This document shows, piece by piece, positions 35,730 to 45,342 of a DNA stretch of 64,000 nucleotides. The stretch spans positions 16,197-80,196 of the forward strand of contig JAJOJL010000040.1 in the NCBI GenBank assembly GCA_021208645.1, read 5' to 3'. The notes beneath the pieces are model-generated. The model saw only the letters and a list, made by a program, of their open reading frames with translations, was not told where the DNA came from and made no database searches. Within the stretch, counting starts at the first letter, position 1, and each line of letters begins with the position of its first letter. The DNA comes from Bacillus sp. (in: firmicutes) (GTDB taxonomy: Bacteria > Bacillota > Bacilli > Bacillales > Salisediminibacteriaceae). The position numbers were made by a program, and so were the translations under genes.

Positions 35730-36424
35730 ACGCGCTGCTTCCTTTGTTGTAAGGTTGTTAATAGAAAGGTAATCATAAATGCCAATGTCATTAAAATAAG
35801 GGACAAGGCGATCGCCACGTCAAAGTTTCCTTTCGAGACTTCCATTACCATAGACGTCGTAAGGATTCGCGTATCTCCCCGGATATTTCCACCTACCATC
35901 ATCGCTGCTCCTACTTCCGCTAAGACCCTTCCTAAGCCAGCAATGATCGCGGCAAAAATAGCTAGTTTTGTTTCCTTCAAAAGGATGACAAATCGTTGCA
36001 TTCTCGTTGCTCCTAAAGCCTTAATTTGCATGAGCATCTTATTGTCAATCTGTTGAAATGCCGCTGCTGTCAACCCGATGATGATGGGAAGGGAGACTAA
36101 AATCTGCGCCATAATAATGGCATGGGTTGTATACAGCAACCCTAAATGACCTAAAGGACCGCTTCGCCATAAAAGCATGGTAATGTATAGGCCCGCTACA
36201 ACAGGTGGCAAGCCCATACCTATATTAACAAACACGAGAATGATTTTTTTGCCGGGAAAGGTTTTGAGTCCAAGAAATAATCCAAGGGGTAACCCTACAA
36301 TCGTACTAATAAAAACGGCTGTTAAACACACCCTTAAAGTGGTTAGAGTTATGTCGTAAATTTCCCTATCTCCACTCATAATCATTTCTATGGCTTTTAC
36401 TATTCCTTCAAAGATGAGATTCAT
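35726..36424 (-). CDS. tupB: tungstate ABC transporter permease TupB
   Basis: Membrane component of the importer with five to six helices. The permease loop is ALGATRMQRFVILLKETKLA with the EAA-type GLGRVLAEVGAAMMVGGN stretch, close to molybdate/tungstate permeases. ATG 36424 (MNLIFEGI) is chosen over an upstream GTG with no better site; about 232 residues. Lies 28 bases after tupA. Confidence 0.9.
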   Translation of the reverse strand: MNLIFEGIVKAIEMIMSGDREIYDITLTTLRVCLTAVFISTIVGLPLGLFLGLKTFPGKKIILVFVNIGMGLPPVVAGLYITMLLWRSGPLGHLGLLYTTHAIIMAQILVSLPIIIGLTAAAFQQIDNKMLMQIKALGATRMQRFVILLKETKLAIFAAIIAGLGRVLAEVGAAMMVGGNIRGDTRILTTSMVMEVSKGNFDVAIALSLILMTLAFMITFLLTTLQQRKQRV

Positions 36425-36451
36425 TGCAAACACTCACTTACTGGTTATTTG

Positions 36452-37336
36452 TTATTCTGTATATTGGAAAAATAAAGGTTGACCGAACTGTTCCACACCA
36501 AATTCTTTAATTACTTCTTGTGCTTCCTCACTTACCATAAATTCTACAAATAATCTTCCAGCTTCGCCATTCACTAAGTCGTGCTTACTGTCATTAACTT
36601 GCATTACATGGTAAATATTTAATAACTCCTCATCACCCTCCACCAAAATAACCATATGGTCAATGTTACCTGCATGGGCAAGGTAAGTTGCACGATCCGT
36701 CAAAATATAGCCTTCACGTTCTGCGCTCAGTTGAATGGAAGCTCCCATTCCTTGTCCCGTTTCTAAATACCAGGATTCATTCGTTGGATCCAACCCGGCC
36801 AATTTCCAGAGTTGTAATTCCATTTTATGTGTCCCGGAATCATCGCCCCTCGATACGAAAGTCCCTCCCGCTTCATACATGCCTTTAAAAGCTGCATATG
36901 CATCAAATCCTTCTATTTGAGCCGGATCCGTTACCGGACCAACTATAATAAAATCATTGTACATAACTCGTTTTCTATTAATGACTGCTTCATTTTCTAC
37001 AAGAACTTCTTCTGCTGCTGGGGAATGGGTTAGCAGCACATCGGCCTCTCCCTGTTCTCCCATTGCTAACGCTTGGCCTGTTCCTACAGCAATTGTCTTC
37101 ACGTTAATGTTGTTGTGCTTTTCTTCAAAAAGTGGTATTAAAACATCTAACAATCCGGTATCCTGGGTACTAGTTGTCGTTGCTAAAATCAGGTCTTGCG
37201 GCTCTGTTAACTCTGAATCGTCTCCCTCGGTGTTCGACACTTCACCTGTACCACTTTCATTATTGTTTGAACATGCTATCATTATAAACAAGAGTAAGAC
37301 GAACAAAATTGTTAGCATCCATTTATTCGTTCTCAT
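36452..37336 (-). CDS. tupA: tungstate-binding lipoprotein TupA
   Basis: Extracytoplasmic binding protein for tungstate. After a lipoprotein signal (FIMIAC, Cys near residue 22) and an acidic linker comes the TupA hallmark ATTTSTQDTGLLDVLIPLF, followed by AVGTGQALAMGEQGEADVLL, MYNDFIIVGP and RGDDSGTHKMELQLW. The STQDTG loop contacts the oxyanion in known TupA proteins. ATG 37336, nine bases after AAGGGG, gives 294 residues; the longer opening is not supported. Preceded on the same strand by its probable regulator. Confidence 0.93.
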   Translation of the reverse strand: MRTNKWMLTILFVLLLFIMIACSNNNESGTGEVSNTEGDDSELTEPQDLILATTTSTQDTGLLDVLIPLFEEKHNNINVKTIAVGTGQALAMGEQGEADVLLTHSPAAEEVLVENEAVINRKRVMYNDFIIVGPVTDPAQIEGFDAYAAFKGMYEAGGTFVSRGDDSGTHKMELQLWKLAGLDPTNESWYLETGQGMGASIQLSAEREGYILTDRATYLAHAGNIDHMVILVEGDEELLNIYHVMQVNDSKHDLVNGEAGRLFVEFMVSEEAQEVIKEFGVEQFGQPLFFQYTE

Positions 37337-37373
37337 TGTAATATCCCCTTTGCTGTAAATAGATCTTTGCATT

Positions 37374-38306
37374 TTAGTTTATTTGATACTTAATTGCTCC
37401 CAAGTCCTCTACTTTATAGCCCGGAATGTTAGATATACTTGATTTGAACGCTTCAGAGCAGATGAACTCATATAAAGTTTTCAATTCCTGCTTATTATCT
37501 TCTGTCCAACGAAAAACAAGGTCAAACTGCTCTTCAGTTACTGGGTAAAAATCTAGTCCAAGCTGTTCCGCAGCTGAGCGAATACCAAATCCCGCATCCG
37601 CATTTCCCCTGCTAATTTGCGCTGCAAGGGATAGATGATTCCATTCTTCATTTTCATATCCTTTAACTGTTATCGGTTCAATTTCAGACTTGGCTAAGAA
37701 GGAATCTAATAGGAATCTAGTCCCAGACCCTTTCTGGCGGTTAACAAAGGAAACATCGGCTCTTGTCAAATCTTTAAAATTTTTAATTTGCTTTGGATTT
37801 CCCTTTACAACAATAAAACCCTGTTCCCTTGATGCAAGTCGAACAACTGTTATTTTTTCGTGAACGAATAACTGCTTAATAAATGGAATGTTGTATTCTT
37901 GAGAGTTCGGGTCCAAGAGGTGAACGGCCGCCACATCAGCAGCACCACGATATATCATCATTAATCCTTCAAGGCTTCCAATAAACGTAGGTTGGATATG
38001 TAACTCAGTGTGTTTACTGACACTTTTTGATAATTGCTCTACTAAAAAATCGTGGCTACCTGATAACCGAATGGTTCCCCCTAAGGAAGTTTCCGTATTG
38101 TCTTTATGTATAGCTGCTCCTGTTGATTTTTGGTAGGCTTGTGTGGAATCTTTATAACGCTCCACCTCTTCAGGGTTAATTCTCATTTTATTGCCTACTT
38201 TAAAAGCATGTAATTCTCCTCGTTTGATCAGTTCGTACACTGTGTGCTTGGAAATTTTAAACATTTTTGCAATTTCGTCAGGAGTATAAGCTTGATCTGC
38301 CAACAT
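37374..38306 (-). CDS. HTH regulator with periplasmic-binding-protein-like domain
   Basis: 310-residue one-component regulator: an excisionase-type helix-turn-helix at the N-terminus (YTPDEIAKMFKISKHTVYEL, residues 7-26) joined to a PBP-type ligand domain (TIRLSGSHDFLVEQL, VSFVNRQKGSGTRFLLD near residue 190, GNADAGFGIRSAAEQLG). This layout is found in regulators of molybdate and tungstate metabolism, and tupA begins 37 bases after it, so oxyanion-responsive control of tup is the natural inference. ATG 38306 follows AAGGGAG. Three 20-base-spaced repeats lie just upstream of its promoter. Confidence 0.88.
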   Translation of the reverse strand: MLADQAYTPDEIAKMFKISKHTVYELIKRGELHAFKVGNKMRINPEEVERYKDSTQAYQKSTGAAIHKDNTETSLGGTIRLSGSHDFLVEQLSKSVSKHTELHIQPTFIGSLEGLMMIYRGAADVAAVHLLDPNSQEYNIPFIKQLFVHEKITVVRLASREQGFIVVKGNPKQIKNFKDLTRADVSFVNRQKGSGTRFLLDSFLAKSEIEPITVKGYENEEWNHLSLAAQISRGNADAGFGIRSAAEQLGLDFYPVTEEQFDLVFRWTEDNKQELKTLYEFICSEAFKSSISNIPGYKVEDLGAIKYQIN

Positions 38307-38337
38307 AAATTCTCCCTTTCGTATGATAATTTCTTAT

Positions 38338-38366
38338 AAAATAACTTACTCTATTTCATTTGGCAA
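38338..38366 (-). promoter_or_regulatory. promoter of tungstate regulator operon
   Basis: Minus-strand TTGCCA (38361-38366) and TATTTT (38338-38343), 17 bases apart, 32 bases before the start codon. Confidence 0.5.
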
Positions 38367-38376
38367 GAGTAAATCG

Positions 38377-38430
38377 TTAAGTTTTGTTGTGTTTCATTAA
38401 GTTTTGTTTGTTTTGTTTTAGTTTTGTCAC
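38377..38430. repeat. three phased 14-base repeats
   Basis: TTAAGTTTTGTTGT at 38377, TTAAGTTTTGTTTG at 38397 and TTTAGTTTTGTCAC at 38417 start exactly 20 bases apart, about two helical turns. The array begins 11 bases upstream of the -35 box of the tungstate regulator gene. The rest of the 507-base gap to the DoxX gene has only two copies of TTTACAACGG (38510, 38611) and no gene. Confidence 0.6.
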
Positions 38431-38813
38431 ATTTTAATTAGTATAAAGGGCTATCGATGTTACATTTTTTTTTGAAACGGTGAAAGGGATTTTGGTTATC
38501 TTCCTGTTGTTTACAACGGGTAACCCATTTTCCAACTTACGTTCGTGTTCCTTTTTCCCTCTCACGACACGAAACTCCATTTTCATTCTACTTTAATGTT
38601 GCTCTTTACATTTACAACGGAAAATCAAATTCTCCGCCCTAAGTTCACGTTCTTTCCATATGTAATTGGAAGTTGATTTACCGTTTAATAACTTTATTAA
38701 CAAGGAATATAACAACAGTAGACAAATTTCTTTATTTACTTTAACAGCATTAATTCTGGCTTTGTTACACTACTTCTTTTTAACGTTGATTCTAACTTTA
38801 AGGAGGGACTATT

Positions 38814-39370
38814 ATGGTAGAAGTAAAAAAGAGTTCGTTCGGGAGTGAAGTCATTGTAGGTGAAAATCCAGTATCCCGCTTCTTATTTGCTAATACCCGC
38901 TCGGCATGGATTTGGTTAATCCTTCGATTATATTTAGGTTACTCATGGCTCACTGCTGGATGGGGGAAAGTCGGTGCTGAAGGTTGGACTGGCCCCAATG
39001 CCGGTGCTGCCATTGAAGGGTATATGAGAGGAGCACTAGCACGAGCCGAAGAAGGGGACGTAGCCGGTTGGTATGCGTGGTTCTAGAAACAGTCGTTATC
39101 CCAAATGCCACCCCATTTGCCTATATGGTCGCATGGGGAGAAGTTCTTGTTGGTTTAGGGTTAATTATTGGATTTTTAACAGGTATAGCTGCATTTTTTG
39201 GTGCCTTAATGAATATGTCCTTTTTATTGGCAGGTACCATTAGCTCAAACCCGGTCATGTTTATGATTGCAGTTTTTCTCATTCTTGCTTGGAAGGTTGC
39301 AGGTTGGTATGGTGTAGACCGTTGGGCCTTGCCAAAACTAGGAACTCCATGGGAGAGAATACGACCATAA
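38814..39370 (+). pseudogene. DoxX-family membrane protein, frameshifted
   Basis: Four-helix membrane protein of the DoxX/SURF4 type, often linked to thiol or respiratory metabolism. ATG 38814 follows AAGGAGGG. The first frame (NPVSRFLFANTRSAWIWLIL, LGYSWLTAGWGKV) ends at GWYAWF; a second resumes LETVVIPNATPFAYMVAWGE, with GLIIGFLTGIAAFFGALMNM and ends GTPWERIRP. One T appears to be missing near 39078-39080; with it the join reads YAWFLETVVIPNA and the protein has 185 residues. The terminator that follows is intact. Probably a sequence error. Confidence 0.82.
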
Positions 39371-39443
39371 ACCTTTTTCTCCAAAATAGGGATACAATCA
39401 ACAATCCCCTCGGAAAGAAAAATTCGAAGCTACTTCAACTTCT

Positions 39444-39493
39444 AAAAGGGGGTCTTACAAGCCACTTCCATTTACCCATTAAGACCCCCTTTT
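39444..39493. terminator. bidirectional terminator between DoxX and cydC
   Basis: AAAAGGGGGTCTT (39444-39456) pairs exactly with AAGACCCCCTTTT (39481-39493). Confidence 0.9.
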
Positions 39494-39499
39494 CGCTTT

Positions 39500-41218
39500 T
39501 TACATCAACACACTCTTTTCAATTTGTTTCATTTCATAGAAATATCCTTGCTTCTCCATAAGCTCTTCAAAAGAGCCCTGTTCCACAATCTCCCCTTGGT
39601 CCATCACAATTATGAGATCCATTTTCTCCAATCCGACAAGTCTGTGACTAACAAGGATCATTGTGTCTTCTTGGCCCTGCTCCAACAGATGTTCAAATAT
39701 AAACCGCTCCGTTAACACATCCACAGATGATGCTGGTTCATCCATTAGCCAGAATTTTGCCCCTTTCAACATGGCTCGAGCCATGGCCAGCCTTTGTTTT
39801 TCTCCACCAGAAAGGTTTCCACCCTTTTCCAATACCACATCAGATAAAGAAAATTCCTCCAGTTTCACTTTCCTTAAGGCTGATTTTAACTGTTCCACAG
39901 TTAAGTCGTCCTTGGCCAGTCTTAAATTATCTTCGATGCTACCGTAAAAAAAGTGATTTTCCTGCAAAATAACATTCGTTCCGTCCCATAATTCCTCATC
40001 GTTAATAGCTTGAATCGGCTGATTATTTATTCGAACTTCTCCCTCGGCCCCTTTGTAAAATTTGAGTATAAGTTGAAGTAGTGTAGATTTACCTGAACCA
40101 CTTGGCCCGACAATTGCTGTTTTTGAACTGGCAGGCAATACAAAATTCACGTTTTTTAGTACAGGACGGTTTTCTCCCGGAAAGGAAAAAGTCAACTTAT
40201 TCACTTCTATGGATGGAGCCTTTGTTAGATCCACCCCTAACTGAACAGGCATCTCTGCCACTTCCTCTTCCCCTTCAATTACGGAAAACAGTCTTCGGGA
40301 CGCTTGGCGGCTCTCTGCAAAATACCTCGGGAAAGCTGCCATCGGTGCTGCGTTTTCAAAGACTGTAATGGAAATCATAACAAGCATCGCCAGAAATACT
40401 CCGTCCAAGCTACCACCTGCTGCTAAATAGGCCGCTATTCCCAGTACAGCGGCAGAAATTAAGAAGGATAGTGAATTACTAATGGAAAGGTGAAGAAACT
40501 CTTTGCTCCCTTCCCGCTCTTGTGATCTTACATAGTCATCTGACGCTTCTATTAACGCATCCCGTTTCTCTCCTAAGCGTTGGTACAGCTTTAAATCCCT
40601 GTAGCCATAGAAGAATTCCGTCGCATCTGTGGAAACTTGGCCCCGCAATTCCCTTAACTGCTGTAGCACTCTTTCTTGTCTCACCGTTAACCATAAGGGA
40701 ACAATAAGCCCTGTTAAAACAAGGCCTGCCAACAAAAGGATAGCAACCTCCATTGTGAATAAGGCTGTAAATGTAATTGTCGCTAAAAAGATGATGATCA
40801 TAACAATTGGTGGATAAAAGACCCTAAGAAAGAAGTTTTGTAAGCTCTCCACATCACCTACAATTCGTGCTAGCAAATCCCCGCTTCGATATTTCTGGAA
40901 CACCTTTGGGGCAAGGGGTTCTAGTTTTTCAAAGAAATAGACACGTAAATTACTTAATTTCGTGAAGGTTGCGCGGTGAGAATACAATCGTTCTGCATAT
41001 CGGCTCAACGCCCTCATCACACTAAACAGTTTTAACAATGCGATGCTGATGGTTAATATATACAACGGAGGTTTGATAGCAGCCATTGATATTAAATACC
41101 CGCTGTTAGCGAATAATGCAACAGCACCCATTCCTGCTAAGAAGCCAAATAAAATGGAAAGGAGGATATCCCGCTTTTCAAGGAGCATCAGCTTGATTAA
41201 TACTTTTACGTCTGTCAT
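39500..41218 (-). CDS. cydC: CydC, thiol/haem ABC exporter subunit
   Basis: Half of the CydDC heterodimeric exporter needed to assemble cytochrome bd. The N-terminal six-helix domain has SRYAERLYSHRATFTKLSNL near residue 75; the C-terminal ATPase has Walker A GPSGSGKST near 375, signature NLSGGEKQRLAMARAM near 475, Walker B FWLMDEP and H-loop LVSHRL. 572 residues. ATG 41218 overlaps the cydD end by four bases. Last gene of the unit, convergent with DoxX. Confidence 0.93.
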   Translation of the reverse strand: MTDVKVLIKLMLLEKRDILLSILFGFLAGMGAVALFANSGYLISMAAIKPPLYILTISIALLKLFSVMRALSRYAERLYSHRATFTKLSNLRVYFFEKLEPLAPKVFQKYRSGDLLARIVGDVESLQNFFLRVFYPPIVMIIIFLATITFTALFTMEVAILLLAGLVLTGLIVPLWLTVRQERVLQQLRELRGQVSTDATEFFYGYRDLKLYQRLGEKRDALIEASDDYVRSQEREGSKEFLHLSISNSLSFLISAAVLGIAAYLAAGGSLDGVFLAMLVMISITVFENAAPMAAFPRYFAESRQASRRLFSVIEGEEEVAEMPVQLGVDLTKAPSIEVNKLTFSFPGENRPVLKNVNFVLPASSKTAIVGPSGSGKSTLLQLILKFYKGAEGEVRINNQPIQAINDEELWDGTNVILQENHFFYGSIEDNLRLAKDDLTVEQLKSALRKVKLEEFSLSDVVLEKGGNLSGGEKQRLAMARAMLKGAKFWLMDEPASSVDVLTERFIFEHLLEQGQEDTMILVSHRLVGLEKMDLIIVMDQGEIVEQGSFEELMEKQGYFYEMKQIEKSVLM

Positions 41219-42952
41219 CCAGCATCCCCTCCTTCATGGATCGACACCATATTTTGGTACTCCAAATGGTTTGCCAATAATTCTTCATGACTGCCAACCG
41301 CCACCAATTCTCCACCACTAAGAAACAATATTTGCTCAGCTTTTCGAATAGTATGAAGCCGGTGGGCCACGGTTATTACCGTAGAGGACTCAGCCAACTC
41401 CTTCATGGACCGTTGCAAGATCCGCTCCGTATGTAAATCTAGACCTACAGTTGGTTCGTCAAACAAAATAATTGATGGTTTTTTCAAAAAAGCCCTCGCC
41501 AAAGCGATTCTTTGCTTTTCTCCACCTGAGAGTCCTCTGCCCCCTTCACCAACCTTTGTGTCAAAACCATCTTCCAGCGAGTTTATCATTTCCAATATCC
41601 CCGCTTTATTCGCCGCTTGTCGAATTTCAGCTGTTGAAACATCCCCTTTCCCTCCAACAGTAATATTCTCTTTTATTGTTCCAGCAAAGAGATACGGGTT
41701 TTGTGAAATATAACTTAAATGATCGTACCAATCCATCTCTTTGTATTCATAAAGCATTTTCCCATTCACCAAGATATCGCCTTTGGCAGGAAGTATCATC
41801 CCTGACAATAAATGAAGCAACGTGGTTTTTCCTGAGCCGCTTCTCCCTATGACAGCCACGTTACTCTTTGGTGGAATGCTAGCTGTAATATTCTTTAGTT
41901 GAAATTCCCCTTCTCCTCCATATTGAAAATGAACGTTTTTAAGTTCAATAATAGGGGGCTCCGAACCTTCGGGCAAAGACAACTTCCCCCATTTGACTGG
42001 CTGTTCTTTTTCCTCTAACTCCTTAATTATATTTTTGGCAGCACCCATACTTCCCCTACCAGAATGAAATGCGCTTCCTAGTTCCTTTAAAAAATTAAAA
42101 TACTCAGGAACTAATATAAGTACAAAAAATGCTGTAAAAAAAAGTAAGATTTTCATAAATCACGAGGCGAAGTCCCACTTCTAACGCCACAAGTGCAATA
42201 GCCAGCATAGAAATAAACTCCAGCATCAAGGAGGATACGAAAGCAATCTTTAAGACTGTCATGGTGGAGTCCCGATAATCGAGACTACTTGTTCGAATGA
42301 CCTCCCTTTTTTCCTTGGCCCTTCCAAGAAGTTTTAAAGTAGTCAACCCTTGGAGAATGTCTAAAAACTTCCCAGAAAACTGGGCCAGTTTTTCCAATTG
42401 TTCCTCTGATTTCTTTTGTGTAGCTTTTCCTATAATTATCATAAAAATTGGGATAAAAGGGGATGTCACAAGGATAATAAGACCTGACACCCAATTATAA
42501 TAAAATATGGCAATAATAATCATTAATGGCACAATAGATGTTTGGATGATTTGTGGATAATATTTAGAGAAATAATCGTCCACCTCATCTACTGCATCGA
42601 GCAATACACTTACTTTTTCTCCTGACTGTCCCTTCAAGGAACCAAGCAGTGGATTTCGAGCATATTTTCCTAATAGTTCCTTCCGAAAATCAGCCTTTGC
42701 CCTTGCCGCCAATTTCACACCTGCTTTTCCATTTACATAAGAAAAATAGGCTCTTCCAATAAGGGCCATTGCCAGCCATCCTAAAGGTACAAGAACTTCT
42801 TGGAAGGCAGCACCTTGGAGAAAAATACTATCTACGATAACGACGATAAAATAAGCTTGGGCAACAATTGTCACTCCTAATAAAAGGGACATGAATACAA
42901 ACGTGTATTGAATTTTCTTTTGAGCTCTAGCTATCTCTTTTAATTGCTTCAT
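41215..42952 (-). pseudogene. cydD: CydD, thiol/haem ABC exporter subunit, frameshifted
   Basis: Partner of CydC. The membrane domain (from ATG 42952 after GAGGAG: KQLKEIARAQKKIQYTFVF, QGLTTLKLLGRAKEKREVI) and the ATPase domain (GRSGSGKTTLLHLLSG, GLSGGEKQRIALARAF, ILFDEPTVGLD) lie in different frames. They part at the A8 run 42136-42143; with seven A the text reads YENLTFFTAFFVLILVPEYF, the well-conserved CydD segment before the AFHSGRGS loop. Restored length 578. With cydC intact and overlapping, an insertion error in the homopolymer is likelier than loss. Confidence 0.87.
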
Positions 42953-42986
42953 TTAGATTTCTCCTCATACTATTGACGATCTTTTT

Positions 42987-43589
42987 TCAAAGCATTCCAA
43001 GCCTTTTCCCCCACTCAACCCACTCACTGTTTCGCAATATATTCAATTTCTTGCGGATATTCCTGCGATGATTCTCCACCGTTTTGGGTGATATACTTAA
43101 TAGCTTTGCTGTGTCTTTAACAGTATAGCCGTTTACCTTTAATTGAAATACTTCCTTTTCACGACGAGAGAGTTCATTATTATTGTAATTATCAACGGAA
43201 GAATTCTGTTTGTTTACATTTAAGTACAGTTTTTCACCCTCCAACACCCTTTGAAAAAAATCCATTAACTCCTCTAAGGAAGAATTTTCGTGAAAAACAC
43301 CGTCTGCTTTCTCCAAACTGGAAACCTGATTATTGCATTCCTTCCACAAGAAAACCCGTTTACAATCGGAGGGTAACCCCTTTAATCGAGTTAGGAGAGT
43401 TGTTATGTAGTCTCCTCCTTGTAAATTAGCATCTGCTACAATCAAATCAAATTTATATGTCTTCGCCGTATTAATTAGCTCTTCTACTGTTGAGACTTCA
43501 GCTATGTAATCGATTGGCTTAATATCTTTTAATAACTGAACCAGGCCGTACCTTAACAACTCTTGATTCATTGCCACCAGGACTTTCAT
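42987..43589 (-). CDS. LuxR/NarL-type regulator with degenerate receiver
   Basis: 200 residues: a receiver-like domain followed by a LuxR helix-turn-helix (NELSRREKEVFQLKVNGYTV, then LLSISPKTVENHRRNIRKKL). The receiver opening MKVLVAMNQELLRYG lacks the acidic pair (MN where DD/DE is usual), and the conserved Lys position near ADGVFHENSS is not Lys, although an Asp remains in LIVADANL. So phosphorylation control is doubtful. ATG 43589 lies behind a long G-rich site (AGGGGGGG). No kinase gene is adjacent; cydD begins 34 bases on, so it may control or be cotranscribed with cydDC. Confidence 0.8.
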   Translation of the reverse strand: MKVLVAMNQELLRYGLVQLLKDIKPIDYIAEVSTVEELINTAKTYKFDLIVADANLQGGDYITTLLTRLKGLPSDCKRVFLWKECNNQVSSLEKADGVFHENSSLEELMDFFQRVLEGEKLYLNVNKQNSSVDNYNNNELSRREKEVFQLKVNGYTVKDTAKLLSISPKTVENHRRNIRKKLNILRNSEWVEWGKRLGML

Positions 43590-43664
43590 AACCAAGTCCC
43601 CCCCTCGTATTTTAAAAAACATACTACAGTTCATCTTACTATAAACGTCTTTTAAAATAAAAAA

Positions 43665-43695
43665 ATCCCACCGATGGGTAATCGGTAGGATTAAC
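43665..43695 (-). terminator. terminator of MFS exporter gene
   Basis: ATCCCACCGAT pairs with ATCGGTAGGAT (one mismatch); minus-strand T7 follows. Confidence 0.8.
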
Positions 43696-43701
43696 ATTCT
43701 G

Positions 43702-45108
43702 TTAAGTTGGCTGTTCGTCGTTCTCCGGCTGTTCCTTTGGCAAGAAAATAAAGACGAGCATTACACAAAGGGAAGCAACCATCGCCATGATGATAAAGAC
43801 GGAGTGTAATCCTCCTGCCAGTATATGAGGCGCCACATTGGTTCCATTATTCGTATGACCACCAATATGCTGATTAAGAATCATTCCTAAAAAAGCAATG
43901 CCCAACGTTTGACCTAACGTACGAAGAAAGGCGTTGGATGAGGCTGCAGCACCGCGATTGTTCCAATCGACAGACGATTGTACGATGACCGTAAACACTG
44001 TCATGGACAAGCCAAATCCTAAACCCACAAAAAACATAATGACAATGAGAAGAACATTGGGTGTGGAACTAGTTATGAAGGTTAACGAAATAGTCCCCAT
44101 TGCAATTAAGATAACACCAGTCAAGGAAATAGGCTTGGATCCAATGTCTACAAGATACCTCCCACAGATAAAAGAACCTAACGGCCAGCCTAGCGACATG
44201 GGAATTAAGGTCAATCCAGAAGAAGTAGCTGCCAAGAGCAGCACCCCTTGTACCCATAGGGGTAAATATGCCGTCAAACCAATTAAAATGGAGCCAAGAA
44301 GTAAACCACTAATACTAGCAATGAGCAAATGACGGTTTTTAAATAAATGAAATGGTACCATCGGTTCCTTTACCTTTAGTTGAATAACAATGAAAGTTCC
44401 TAAAAATAGAAATGCAATAGCAAATAATCCATACATCATCTCTGCTTGTAAAGGCTGTTCATTTTCCATGGACAGGAGGGCATAAAGCAACGCCCCAGTC
44501 CCTATCATGAACGTAATGGCACCACCAAAATCAATGTACCGCTTCCGCTTCTCGATTTTTTCCTCTAAGTATTTCCAAATCAAATACATGGCTAACAGGC
44601 CAAATGGGACGTTAATAAAGAAAATCCAGTGCCATGTAAAAAAGTCTACAAAGAACCCACCCACTAACGGACCGAATATCCCTGCTACTCCCCAAATAGA
44701 ACCAATGATTGCTTGGGCCTTTGCCCTTTGCTTATATGGAAAAACATCTCCCACAATCGTGAAGGTCATTGGCATCAATGCACCTGCTCCAACTCCTTGA
44801 ACTGCGCGGAACAGGATTAACTGCTCCATGGACTGGGATAAGCCACAAAGAACCGATCCTAGTAAAAACAGGCTAGCACCTGTTATGAATATTTTTTTCC
44901 TACCAAATAAGTCTGCAAGCTTACCAAATATGGGGGTCATAACTGCATAGGTTAACAAGTAAATAGCAAACACCCAGCTAATTAAATCCAGCCCTCCCAG
45001 ATCTCTTGTTATGACTGGCATGGCTGTACTAATAACAGTGACCTCAATCGCTGCTAGAAAGGTGGCAATTATAAGTGCAATGGTTATATTCCGTTGGTAA
45101 CGATTCAT
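43702..45108 (-). CDS. MFS multidrug exporter, DHA2 (EmrB/QacA) family
   Basis: Proton-driven exporter with 14 predicted helices, 468 residues. Visible motifs: TFLAAIEVTVISTAMPVITR in helix 1, the loop 2-3 signature GKLADLFGRKKIF, AVQGVGAGALMPM, and antiporter motif C as WGVAGIFGPLVGG near residue 140. The family exports drugs, dyes or surface-active compounds; the substrate here is unknown. ATG 45108 follows AGAAGGA-like purines. Own terminator separates it from the LuxR-type gene. Confidence 0.88.
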   Translation of the reverse strand: MNRYQRNITIALIIATFLAAIEVTVISTAMPVITRDLGGLDLISWVFAIYLLTYAVMTPIFGKLADLFGRKKIFITGASLFLLGSVLCGLSQSMEQLILFRAVQGVGAGALMPMTFTIVGDVFPYKQRAKAQAIIGSIWGVAGIFGPLVGGFFVDFFTWHWIFFINVPFGLLAMYLIWKYLEEKIEKRKRYIDFGGAITFMIGTGALLYALLSMENEQPLQAEMMYGLFAIAFLFLGTFIVIQLKVKEPMVPFHLFKNRHLLIASISGLLLGSILIGLTAYLPLWVQGVLLLAATSSGLTLIPMSLGWPLGSFICGRYLVDIGSKPISLTGVILIAMGTISLTFITSSTPNVLLIVIMFFVGLGFGLSMTVFTVIVQSSVDWNNRGAAASSNAFLRTLGQTLGIAFLGMILNQHIGGHTNNGTNVAPHILAGGLHSVFIIMAMVASLCVMLVFIFLPKEQPENDEQPT

Positions 45109-45285
45109 TAGAGTCCTTCTCTCAATAATAATTCACTATTTCTATAATAATAGAGTATATACAGAAAGTATAATGAAATGCCCCATTGTAACAGTTTCGA
45201 ACCGTTGAACAGTGATTATTTGTTGTGTGAATAGAATGGTCATTGTGGTAATAGTACAAGATAGAATTGCAATGGAATTAACTAT

Positions 45286-45314
45286 TTGACACAAAATCTA
45301 AATTCCTTTATAAC
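45286..45314 (+). promoter_or_regulatory. strong vegetative promoter of HD-domain gene
   Basis: TTGACA (45286-45291) and TATAAC (45309-45314) with 17 bases between. The start codon follows at 45343. Confidence 0.8.
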
Positions 45315-45342
45315 AGTAATAATATACAAAGGGGGAAAAGAA

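Noticed and set aside
38666..38848. 60-codon frame before DoxX
   Set aside because: No ribosome site, and it overlaps the DoxX start in another frame.
45286..45342. TTG start for the HD-domain gene
   Set aside because: That TTG is the -35 box TTGACA; ATG 45343 has the ribosome site and gives the family N-terminus.
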